Source of the DNA: Bacteriovoracaceae bacterium
GTDB lineage: Bacteria; Bdellovibrionota; Bacteriovoracia; Bacteriovoracales; Bacteriovoracaceae
Assembly (NCBI GenBank): GCA_947450475.1
Contig: CANFVK010000001.1
Span: 434,001 to 498,000 of the forward strand
Direction of reading: 5' to 3'
Length of the DNA stretch: 64,000 nt
Shown here one piece after another: positions 56,093 to 62,198 of the stretch. The notes under the pieces are model-generated. The model was not told the DNA's origin. It worked only from the letters and a program-made list of their open reading frames with translations, and did no database searches. Every line of letters starts with the position of its first letter. Within the stretch, counting starts at the first letter, position 1. The position numbers were made by a program, and so were the translations under genes.

Positions 56093-56244
56093 GTTTGTTC
56101 TCCTTTTAGCCAAGCAATTATTTCGCTTGGAACAAACACTAATCTTTTTTTTCTTCCACGATGACGATAAGGGATTTCTCCACGACTTACTAAATTGTAA
56201 ATCGTGCCCTTGGCGCAGTTCGTGAACGAGTAGACCTCGTTTCC
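56089..56244 (-). pseudogene. Excisionase-like HTH_17 (AlpA/MerR-type) remnant lacking its start
   Basis: 51 codons in a frame different from the integrase, ending in the TGA that overlaps the integrase ATG. The peptide EVYSFTNCAKGTIYNLVSRG then EIPYRHRGRKKRLVFVPSEI and IAWLKG is a textbook HTH_17 excisionase domain. The frame is closed upstream by a stop at 56245-56247 and contains no ATG, GTG or TTG before the domain, so the N-terminus has been lost. Its former coupling to int is still visible. Confidence 0.75.
56225..56241. repeat. Small inverted repeat at a gene-fragment junction
   Basis: AACGAG TAGAC CTCGTT: 6-bp arms, 5-base loop, exactly where the excisionase fragment (minus) and the XRE fragment (plus) meet. 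Confidence 0.6.
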
Positions 56245-56346
56245 CTAAATACAGTATTTCGCCTTTCAAAGGCTTTTGAGTGTTCAATTGAAGATTTGAT
56301 TAATGAACCTAAAATTCAGAAGAAAAGAACTAAATCTAGCCATTAG
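56230..56346 (+). pseudogene. C-terminal remnant of an XRE-type regulator
   Basis: In-frame peptide VDLVSLNTVFRLSKAFECSI then EDLINEPKIQKK and a stop at 56346. This is the last helix region of an XRE/HTH_3 domain (pattern SLNTLxxLAKAL..S..DL). The DNA-recognition part is missing; upstream sequence belongs to the excisionase remnant on the other strand. Confidence 0.65.
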
Positions 56347-56433
56347 AACTTATCTAATAAAAATTTATGAATGTTATTTATTATTTTCTTAATATTCGGC
56401 TGACTTGAATATAATTTACTATAATTGGATTTC

Positions 56434-56745
56434 TTAAGCCGCCTCAAGATGAATTCTCATTTTAATCCCAGCTTTCTTAAACTGATCTTGAAGGGCAAGC
56501 TCAACAAAAGTAACTTCCGAATATCCTAAAATCTTAGCAAACTTTTTAGCTCTCTCTGGACTTACAGATTTAACGCCTTTTTCAATCTGAGAAAGGTGGG
56601 CCTGAGAAATCCCAAGTCTTTTAGCGAAAGTAACTTGCGATATCTCATCTGATAAGCGAATAGACTCAAGAGTGCTTCCAAAACTTATCGGTGCACCGAT
56701 GGCCTTATCTAAAAATTTCATAGCATTGCTTTTTTTAGTAGTCAT
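56434..56745 (-). CDS. XRE-family antitoxin, HigA-like
   Basis: 103 aa. HTH_3 domain at about residues 25-80: RLSDEISQVTFAKRLGIS, AHLSQIEKGVKSVSPERAKKFAKILG. The size and position directly after a HigB-like frame identify it as the antitoxin and autorepressor of a type II module. Its toxin partner is truncated, so it is now an orphan. A strong promoter with a perfect palindrome lies upstream at 56862-56890. Confidence 0.83.
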   Translation of the reverse strand: MTTKKSNAMKFLDKAIGAPISFGSTLESIRLSDEISQVTFAKRLGISQAHLSQIEKGVKSVSPERAKKFAKILGYSEVTFVELALQDQFKKAGIKMRIHLEAA

Positions 56746-56863
56746 ATTTATTTACCTCTTCAACATAAGCAAATTCAATAATTCCATTTTCTTTAATGGT
56801 GTATATGGCCCTATAGGCGATATTCAATCTAATTGAACGCTGTCCTTTTCTTTCACCTTTAAG
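56735..56863 (-). pseudogene. HigB/RelE-like toxin remnant (C-terminal part only)
   Basis: 42 codons, LKGERKGQRSIRLNIAYRAI then YTIKENGIIEFAYVEEVNKY and DY, ending with TAA that overlaps the antitoxin start by 11 bp. This is the C-terminal half of HigB-type toxins. No start codon or N-terminal half precedes it; instead a sigma70-type promoter begins within its first codons. It is likely transcribed but not translated as toxin. Confidence 0.75.
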
Positions 56864-56890
56864 TATAACCACGTAGGTTATAAATGTCAA
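56862..56890 (-). promoter_or_regulatory. Consensus promoter of the HigA-like gene
   Basis: TTGACA (complement of 56885-56890), 17-base spacer, TATACT (complement of 56862-56867). The start point would fall at about 56855, inside the toxin remnant, so the transcript covers remnant plus antitoxin. Confidence 0.75.
56864..56882. promoter_or_regulatory. Palindromic operator in the spacer
   Basis: TATAACC ACGTA GGTTATA: perfect 7-bp arms around a 5-base centre, covering the -10 box and spacer. This is the expected place for autorepression by the XRE antitoxin. Confidence 0.7.
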
Positions 56891-56956
56891 TCTTACGTGC
56901 CTTAACTTATTGAAAAGTCGAACCTGCTATTAGCTTCTAAAATTCAAAAGGTTCTT

Positions 56957-56985
56957 TTGTAAACTAGGTTTACATATGCTATAAT
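56957..56985 (+). promoter_or_regulatory. Promoter of the DUF4258 operon
   Basis: TATAAT at 56980-56985 with TTGTAA (4/6 of the -35 consensus) 17 bases upstream at 56957-56962. It faces away from the HigA promoter; about 66 bp separate the two -35 boxes. Confidence 0.6.
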
Positions 56986-57001
56986 GTAAACTGAGTTGAC
57001 A
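56958..57001. promoter_or_regulatory. Twin operators bracketing the -10 box
   Basis: Operator 1 at 56958-56974: TGTAAAC TAG GTTTACA, a perfect 7-bp inverted repeat. Operator 2 at 56985-57001: TGTAAAC TGA GTTGACA, the same with one mismatch. Their starts are 27 bp apart and TATAAT lies between. Probable binding sites of the 57380 HTH protein. Confidence 0.7.
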
Positions 57002-57021
57002 CCGATAAGAACGTGGTAGTG

Positions 57022-57363
57022 ATGAAAAATAAAATAAACAAATCTTCCGAACCCATCAAGAAATCAGATAAAGAACTTTATGATTTATTGAATAGAAAAA
57101 TTTTGACTGGAGAATACATTTTTAAAAAGCATTCTCGTCAAAGATTAAAAGACAGAGAAATAACTGATATTGAGGTTTTAGATATACTTGAAGGTAAAAA
57201 AGGCAGAAAGCGCCATCGTAATAAAGAAAAAGATAAATATGAAACAGGAAGAGAAGATTGGAATTATTGTATTGAAGGAGTGAACCTTGATGACTTTAAA
57301 ATAAGAATCATTGTTTCATTTGAGCAAGGACTACTACCAATTATAACCGTGATGTGGATTTAA
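57022..57363 (+). CDS. DUF4258-type putative toxin (RelE/MqsR-like fold)
   Basis: About 113 aa from ATG 57022 (GTG 57013 is an alternative). YIFKKHSRQRLKDREITDIEVLDILEGKK matches the DUF4258 pattern of a His and Arg-rich helix followed by a strand domain (NYCIEGVNLDDFKIRIIVSF and LLPIITVMW). Members sit in type II toxin-antitoxin pairs and are presumed mRNA interferases. It is 16 bp upstream of an HTH gene and downstream of twin operators. Confidence 0.72.
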   Translation: MKNKINKSSEPIKKSDKELYDLLNRKILTGEYIFKKHSRQRLKDREITDIEVLDILEGKKGRKRHRNKEKDKYETGREDWNYCIEGVNLDDFKIRIIVSFEQGLLPIITVMWI

Positions 57364-57379
57364 CAGTATTGGAGAAATT

Positions 57380-57838
57380 ATGAAGACAAAAATTGTAAAA
57401 AAATTTAAATATGATGGACTTAATTTTCCTGTAGAGCTTCATAACGTAACTATGGTTATGGTAGATGGAGAATGGCACCCAAAGATTGACGTAAGAAAAG
57501 TTGCGGAAGCCGTCATAAAAGAACTTCCTTTTCAGAAAGAAAGATTAACGGGAGATCAAATTAAGTTTATTAGAACTTATTTTGAAATGTCTTTAAGAGA
57601 ATTTGCTTTGAAGGTTGTTAATGAATCTCATGCGGCCGTGGCCAAGTGGGAGAAGTGTGCTGATAAATCAACAAGTATGGATATCAATATTGAAATTCTC
57701 CTGCGACTTTATGTTCTTGAAAGAGTTCTTGCAAAAAGTCAGAAGCAAAGAAATCAGTTTTTTGAAAGTTATCTTGAACTGAGACAAACAAGCTTCACTG
57801 TTAGTAAGCCATGGCCAGTTGTAGAAATGTCGGCGTAA
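57380..57838 (+). CDS. MqsA-like HTH antitoxin
   Basis: 152 aa. The C-terminal HTH (LTGDQIKFIRTYFEMSLREF, then ALKVVNESHAAVAKWEKC) has the MqsA/XRE form in which helix 3 reads HAAVAKWEKC. The N-terminal region lacks the Cys4 zinc site of true MqsA. Expected to neutralise the DUF4258 protein and bind the TGTAAAC operators. Next gene begins 15 bp later. Confidence 0.75.
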   Translation: MKTKIVKKFKYDGLNFPVELHNVTMVMVDGEWHPKIDVRKVAEAVIKELPFQKERLTGDQIKFIRTYFEMSLREFALKVVNESHAAVAKWEKCADKSTSMDINIEILLRLYVLERVLAKSQKQRNQFFESYLELRQTSFTVSKPWPVVEMSA

Positions 57839-57853
57839 TTTAAGAACATATTT

Positions 57854-58519
57854 ATGGTTGAAAAATATATAAAAGCAGAAGAGGGGCCAGGATCATCAGT
57901 TAAATATTTTGATGATAAGGGAAAGATTTGGCAATTCGTTGGGGGAACTAGGACATGGAGAAACCAGAACCCTGGAAATATGGTTGTAGGAGAATATTCT
58001 CGCAATAATGGAATGATTGGATCGTGCGGTGGCTTTGCTATTTTTCCAGATTATGAAACGGGACATAATGCACTGTTGATTCTATTAATTAAGAAATATG
58101 GCAATTTTGATTTAGTACAATTGATGGAAAAATTCGCTCCACCTCATGAGAATAAAACTAAAAAGTATATTAAATTTATTACCAAGCAGACTGGCGTTAA
58201 AGAAAGTGTGAAAATTCAGAATTATTCAAAGTCTGACTTCGCAAAACTTTGGGTCGCGATTGAAAAATTTGAAGGCTGGAAAATTGGAACGATCAAAGAG
58301 TATTCAGCCAAAGGGCAAATTACAAAAGTGAAAAAAGATAAGCGAGGTAAAATTACGGCTTATCTTGTAGATGGTTTTGGTTGGATAATGAAAAAAGAAG
58401 CGATAGAACTTACAAATTTAAAGAAAATAGATGCAGTTATAGTTAAGAGAGGGCGCTCTGTATTTTTAAGATCGCGTCCCAATAAACTTGAATCAGACAA
58501 TTTGGATAATAAGGCATGA
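57854..58519 (+). CDS. RNxNPGN-domain protein with C-terminal DUF3892: putative peptidoglycan-directed effector
   Basis: 221 aa, no signal peptide. Residues 30-120 carry the motif set RTWRNQNPGNM, GGFAIFPDYETGHNALLILL and KFAPPHENKTKKYIKF, seen in proteins annotated as phage structural protein P5-like and in some predicted cell-wall-acting proteins. Residues 150-215 resemble DUF3892 (KGQITKVKKDKRGKITAYLV, then VFLRSRPNKLESDNLDN). It overlaps the next, secreted gene by ATGA. Enzymatic activity is inferred from context; a virion or toxin role are alternatives. Confidence 0.6.
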   Translation: MVEKYIKAEEGPGSSVKYFDDKGKIWQFVGGTRTWRNQNPGNMVVGEYSRNNGMIGSCGGFAIFPDYETGHNALLILLIKKYGNFDLVQLMEKFAPPHENKTKKYIKFITKQTGVKESVKIQNYSKSDFAKLWVAIEKFEGWKIGTIKEYSAKGQITKVKKDKRGKITAYLVDGFGWIMKKEAIELTNLKKIDAVIVKRGRSVFLRSRPNKLESDNLDNKA

Positions 58520-58893
58520 AATTTCTATTAATGATTATTCTAATATCTAGTCCAATCTATGCTAATGATTGGAGCGGTAAATATCTAAGTTTATCTGGCA
58601 AGCACAATTTAATTATTGGCTATGAAGATCAAGAAGATAAAATGATAAGTTTTGAAATCGTTAATTTTAAAAACTCAGAAAGAGTATCATCAGCCATTGC
58701 TTTTTTTAAAGATGAACTTGCCACAACACACTCTTTGCACGCTGAGGATGATTGCATCATAAAGCTGAGTCATTCTACAAAAGGTATATTTGTTTCAGAT
58801 TTTTGTGGTGGACGTGACTTTATCACTGGCTTCTATACAAAGATTGATGATTTTAACTTAGAGACTTTCAAAATTATTCCATCACTCCATTAA
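58516..58893 (+). CDS. Small periplasmic protein, putative immunity/inhibitor
   Basis: 125 aa with a signal peptide (MKFLLMIILISSPIYA). The mature part of about 109 residues is beta-rich with two cysteines (EDDCIIKL and SDFCGGRD) likely to form a disulfide, and has the general look of periplasmic lysozyme-inhibitor-type proteins. It is coupled to the upstream gene (ATGA). No family recognised by motif. Confidence 0.62.
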   Translation: MKFLLMIILISSPIYANDWSGKYLSLSGKHNLIIGYEDQEDKMISFEIVNFKNSERVSSAIAFFKDELATTHSLHAEDDCIIKLSHSTKGIFVSDFCGGRDFITGFYTKIDDFNLETFKIIPSLH

Positions 58894-58903
58894 AATTTTT
58901 CAA

Positions 58904-58929
58904 GTCCGACCCGGTCCGACTAGTCCGAC
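58904..58929 (+). repeat. Right triplet of GTCCGAC direct repeats
   Basis: Copies at 58904, 58914 and 58923, same orientation as the left triplet (54816-54845). Eleven bases after the last gene of the element. Confidence 0.7.
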
Positions 58930-59048
58930 TGAATCCATTAAATGGGGTGATAAAAAGTGAAATATAGTGAAGTGACGAAGTCTAAAAAAATTAATGTTAG
59001 CTCTTAAACTCTTAATTTGCTTGATGATTTAAATTCATCAAAGATGAA

Positions 59049-59065
59049 TCGGGTAGTTCGGGCAT
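59049..59065 (-). other. attR: stranded mutM first codons (ATG version)
   Basis: ATGCCCGAACTACCCGA on the minus strand encodes MPELP, then diverges and stops after 17 codons (MPELPDSSLMNLNHQAN). It matches attL at 15 of 17 positions. Confidence 0.65.
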
Positions 59066-59100
59066 GGCGTAACTATATAAAATTACAGACAAATAGTAAA
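59066..59100 (-). promoter_or_regulatory. Stranded mutM promoter, possibly leaderless
   Basis: TATAGT (complement of 59072-59077) with TTTACT 17 bases upstream (complement of 59095-59100). Six bases separate the -10 box from the ATG of the attR copy, so transcription would begin at or next to that A. No ribosome site is present. Confidence 0.45.
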
Positions 59101-59254
59101 CAAATGCCAGAGTTGAGTTAGTCCTGTAATCCTTAATAAATTCAAGTGCTTAATTCAATTGTTTTTGAATAAGCCAGCTTGAGCAAGCAGTAAAGTAATT
59201 TTTTATTTAGATTGACCAATTATGTGATACAATTGATCTATAAAGGTGAACAAT

Positions 59255-59824
59255 ATGCTTCCAGAGTTATTTACGTCAAATGCTAGGGCCGAAGTAATGC
59301 GAATTCTTTTTAATGGAGAGGCTAAAGAGTATTATCTTCGAGAAATAGAAAAGAATACAGATATTCAAATTAGCTCGTTACAAAAAGAAGTGAAGCATCT
59401 CATTTCAATAGATCTAATTAAAGCAAGAAAAGATGGTAATCGAATTTACTACAAGGCAAATCTTGAACATCCAATTTACTCAGATCTAGTTTCTATCGTA
59501 GAAAAAACGGTTGGAGTCATATCGTTATTGAAAGAAAGATTGGTTCCATCAAAAATTGAATGTGCATTTCTATTTGGTTCTATGGCAAAAAATAAAGAAA
59601 AGGCAACAAGTGACATTGATTTAATAGTTATAGGTGAAATAGGAATGAGAGCCTTGACTAAATTATTATCTGGTCTTCAGGAAAAATTAGGTAGGGAAAT
59701 CAACCCTCATATCTTTACGAGGGATGAGTTTAAGAAGAGAATTAAATCTAAAGACCATTTCATTACAAGTGTTTTAAAGGAAGAGATTAAACCAATAATT
59801 GGTGACGTAAATGACTATAGATAA
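59255..59824 (+). CDS. MNT-type nucleotidyltransferase with N-terminal winged HTH
   Basis: 189 aa from ATG 59255 (AAGG eight bases upstream; GTG 59246 possible). Residues 8-70 are an ArsR/MarR-like winged helix (ARAEVMRILFNGEAKEYYLR, LQKEVKHLISIDLIKARKDG). Residues 95-185 are a minimal nucleotidyltransferase with G108-S109 in FLFGSMAKNKEKATSDIDLI, the GSx10DxD pattern. Such proteins are antitoxins that AMPylate HEPN toxins. Overlaps the HEPN gene by 14 bp. Confidence 0.87.
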   Translation: MLPELFTSNARAEVMRILFNGEAKEYYLREIEKNTDIQISSLQKEVKHLISIDLIKARKDGNRIYYKANLEHPIYSDLVSIVEKTVGVISLLKERLVPSKIECAFLFGSMAKNKEKATSDIDLIVIGEIGMRALTKLLSGLQEKLGREINPHIFTRDEFKKRIKSKDHFITSVLKEEIKPIIGDVNDYR

Positions 59825-60110
59825 TTTTTTGAAAAATGGAGTTTTAGTAAAACAAGATTCATCAAAGGATGAAATTTCTGATTTAATAAAGATTGTTGAA
59901 AGAGACTTAGAAGACTCGGCACAAACTAAAATATCTAATGATTGGCAATTTGGTATTGCTTACAATGCTGCTTTGAAATTGGCAAATATTCTCGTTCGAG
60001 CATCAGGATATAGAGTGAAGGGGCAAGGTCATCATATGAATACAATTGCAATGATACCATTAATTTTAGGAAACCATAAAAAAGATGATGCTGATTATCT
60101 TGATACTTGA
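59811..60110 (+). CDS. HEPN-domain protein, apparently C-terminally shortened
   Basis: 99 aa. WQFGIAYNAALKLANILVRASGYRVKGQGHHMNTI matches the SAV_6107-like HEPN partner of MNT nucleotidyltransferases (about residues 45-79), followed by PLILGNHKKDDADYLDT. Relatives typically continue past this point with an Arg-rich helix containing the R-x4-6-H/N type ribonuclease motif; here a TGA follows. RVKGQGH fits R-x5-H and might serve instead. It overlaps the MNT gene. Confidence 0.7.
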   Translation: MTIDNFLKNGVLVKQDSSKDEISDLIKIVERDLEDSAQTKISNDWQFGIAYNAALKLANILVRASGYRVKGQGHHMNTIAMIPLILGNHKKDDADYLDT

Positions 60111-60233
60111 GAAGTATTAACGTGGCTTTCTAAGACAAAGATAAAATAGGTTTAAAATGAACAAAGCGCAAAAAGCGGAAGTAATAGAAATGTTCATGCT
60201 TGTCCTGATCATGGTAACTTCAATTTTGTTTTT

Positions 60234-60503
60234 TTGCAGGTGTTTCGTGATTTAACATGGTTTGAAGACGAGCTTCGTGGGAATTGGGTTTTAAAAAGAA
60301 TCATTTGTTCTGCGATTTTAAGCTCAGGCTATTTGTTGCAATATTCTTGGATAAAAAGTCGCTATCCAAAGATAAGTAAATTCATGCTAATTTTCAGTAT
60401 CTGCATATCATTTTTATGGCCAATTGTTGGTAGTTTAAATACTAAAATATTATTTAGTACTTTGGTTTTCTTACTTTTTATTAATACAAAAATCCTGAGG
60501 TAA
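60234..60503 (+). CDS. Weak candidate membrane protein (up to 89 aa)
   Basis: Frame with two or three hydrophobic stretches (ICSAILSSGYLLQYSW, FMLIFSICISFLWPIV, FSTLVFLLFI). Only TTG or GTG starts are available and no ribosome site is clear. The frame runs open upstream to about 60155 without an ATG, so it may be the tail of a decayed gene. Confidence 0.25.
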   Translation: MQVFRDLTWFEDELRGNWVLKRIICSAILSSGYLLQYSWIKSRYPKISKFMLIFSICISFLWPIVGSLNTKILFSTLVFLLFINTKILR

Positions 60504-60601
60504 GTTTATTTTCAACAAAAGTCCAAAGTTGTATTTGTTAAACATAAAAAAATATATACTTATCAGGGTAAAAGATTTTTATTTTATCTCTCTATTGTTA
60601 A

Positions 60602-60937
60602 TTAGTGTGAATGCTTTTCAACAAAATTACCTTCTTCGAAATTTACGCCAACATCGAATTTAACTTCAGAATAGTCTTCTCCTATGAGTTTTGTAACAAC
60701 ACCATATCCTTTATGGATTTTTTGGCAGCTGGGAGTGTTGATAGGTGCATTTTTTAAAGGCTTAATACATTTATTTTCAAATAGTTCAACATGATCTCCA
60801 ACGTTAACTTCCTTACTATTTAAACCGATGTGAGCAGTATGCTCATCAAGTTTCATTGCAATAATTCCTCGGTGCAAAGTGGTTGAACAAGAAGATAGTA
60901 ACAAAGTAGCTGCTAAAATAGTTAAATTTATTTTCAT
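60602..60937 (-). CDS. Small lipoprotein of the metal-efflux operon
   Basis: 111 aa; lipobox LLSSC. The mature part has LNSKEVNVGDHVELFENKC, a beta-type fold with two cysteines (KCIKP and PSCQK), and ends EKHSH. Last gene of the operon, 3 bp after the TolC-like gene. No family recognised; a metal-related role is context only. Confidence 0.68.
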   Translation of the reverse strand: MKINLTILAATLLLSSCSTTLHRGIIAMKLDEHTAHIGLNSKEVNVGDHVELFENKCIKPLKNAPINTPSCQKIHKGYGVVTKLIGEDYSEVKFDVGVNFEEGNFVEKHSH

Positions 60938-60940
60938 TTC

Positions 60941-62182
60941 TTACTCCATTATGGGTTGAAAGTTTGTTTTAAATGAGAAAGTGAGTATTTTACTTTCTTT
61001 TTTAAGTTCATTAATTTTTCTATTTATTTCTAATTTTCTATCAGAGGCATTAATTACATCAGAAGAATTTTTAATTCCTTTTTTATATTCAAAGATTGTT
61101 AGTTTTTTATACTTCGATGCTTTTTCAAGGGATAAATCTAATGATGAAATTAAGCTTATATAAAGTTCTTGCTTCTTTTTTTCTTGCTCAATGTCTTTTT
61201 TTAACTCTATTTCTAACTGTCTTAGTTCTCGCTCTTTTTGAGATGATTCCAAGATTGCTTTAGAAAATTTAGCAGCGGTACTTCCGCCTGAAAATATTGG
61301 AATGATTAAATTAAGTGCGATTTGATATTCAGTTTTGTTACCAAGAAACTTTTTGGCAGGAGTAATACTTCCAAATTTACCTTCTAGGTCGATGCTAGGG
61401 TAGTATTCTGAACGCGCGTTTGTCGTTTCAAGTTTGGAATTGTTAAACTCTGATGTTAGAATCATAAATTCGGGCAACGTCTGTATATCGATAATTGCAT
61501 TAGTCGTTATTCTTGTTAGCATGAGTTCATTTTTAATTTGTTCGAGTGTTAATTTGTTCCCGAATAAAAGAAATAGTTCTTTTTCTAGATCACTTATTTT
61601 AAAATTATTATTACTAATTTCGTTGGTTAAAGTTTCAGTTTTAATTTGAAAATCTAAAAGATCAGCCGATGTCGTGAGTCCCGCATCAGCTTTTTTCTTT
61701 GCCATTTTCATTTGGATCTCATTTTCTTTAATCTCATCATTAAGAAAAATATTATCATTTTCAATTGATTGTACTTCTGAAATTATTTTAAATGCTTTAA
61801 TTTTTGTAAATCTTAAGATTTTTTCATTTTCAATGTTTAATTTAAATTTTGTAGTTTGAATAATTTTTTCAAGGTTTTGATCTCTGCCACCTCGATAAAG
61901 ATTGATTTTACTCTCAAGAAATAAGTAGGGGCCTTTATCTGTTTCATTATTATTTTTTTTATAATCTGAACCAATCCCAGTATTAATAGATAATTCTGGT
62001 AAAAAAAAACTTCGGTTAATTTTAAAATCATATTGAGCTGATTCAATTTTTGTCTTGTTATTTTGAATTTCTAAATTATTTTCAAAAATTGAATCTTCAG
62101 CTTTTGAGATTAAAGGTAAAGTTAGTGCAACCAATAAAAGCTGCACTTTTTTATTTTTAGAAGAGTTCATTTTAGTTAACAT
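60941..62182 (-). CDS. TolC/CzcC-family outer-membrane efflux protein
   Basis: About 413 aa from ATG 62182 (AAGG five bases upstream). Signal peptide LLLVALTLPLISKAE; then two OEP repeats of long helices with strand regions (SFFLPELSINTGIGSDY; EYYPSIDLEGKFGS; YQIALNLIIPIFSGGSTAAKF). The tail contains FEYKKGIKNSSDVINASDRKLE, typical of the family. Forms the exit channel for the RND pump encoded upstream. Confidence 0.87.
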   Translation of the reverse strand: MLTKMNSSKNKKVQLLLVALTLPLISKAEDSIFENNLEIQNNKTKIESAQYDFKINRSFFLPELSINTGIGSDYKKNNNETDKGPYLFLESKINLYRGGRDQNLEKIIQTTKFKLNIENEKILRFTKIKAFKIISEVQSIENDNIFLNDEIKENEIQMKMAKKKADAGLTTSADLLDFQIKTETLTNEISNNNFKISDLEKELFLLFGNKLTLEQIKNELMLTRITTNAIIDIQTLPEFMILTSEFNNSKLETTNARSEYYPSIDLEGKFGSITPAKKFLGNKTEYQIALNLIIPIFSGGSTAAKFSKAILESSQKERELRQLEIELKKDIEQEKKKQELYISLISSLDLSLEKASKYKKLTIFEYKKGIKNSSDVINASDRKLEINRKINELKKESKILTFSFKTNFQPIME

Positions 62183-62198
62183 AAAAACCTTGTTTGAA

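Larger units (their letters stand above)
54747..59065. mobile_element. Integrative element inserted in the 5' end of mutM
   Basis: About 4.3 kb bounded by near-identical copies of the mutM start. It carries a tyrosine recombinase adjacent to the left end, excisionase and regulator remnants, one disabled and one apparently intact toxin-antitoxin locus, and an effector/immunity-like pair. GTCCGAC triplets lie just inside each end. Boundaries are inferred from the repeat and gene content; no related empty site was available to compare. Confidence 0.7.
58894..59254. other. Gene-poor right end of the element and its junction
   Basis: About 360 bp without a gene. Holds the right GTCCGAC triplet, about 120 bp of AT-rich DNA with no clear frame, the attR copy of the mutM start, and the stranded mutM promoter. 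The remaining stretch to 59254 is the leader of the MNT gene, with AAGG before its ATG. Confidence 0.6.

Noticed and set aside
56093..56287. N-terminal extension of the integrase to 56287
   Set aside because: The frame overlaps the excisionase and XRE remnants, which match families in other frames, and the ATG at 56092 has a strong ribosome site.
56864..56920. Frame RKIDIYNLRGYT upstream of the HigB remnant, as a frameshifted toxin N-part
   Set aside because: The similarity to HigB is too weak and the bases are fully explained by the promoter and operator; upstream is closed by stops.
59104..59121. Plus-strand ATGCCAGAGTTGAGT (M-P-E-L-S), resembling another mutM start copy in inverse orientation
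   Set aside because: Only about eight of 14 positions agree with the att copies and it stops after five codons; likely chance.
60157..60255. Frame starting MNKAQKAEVIE, resembling the N-terminus of ribosomal protein L10
   Set aside because: Similarity ends after 11 residues, the rest is a 20-residue hydrophobic tail, and there is no L10 context.
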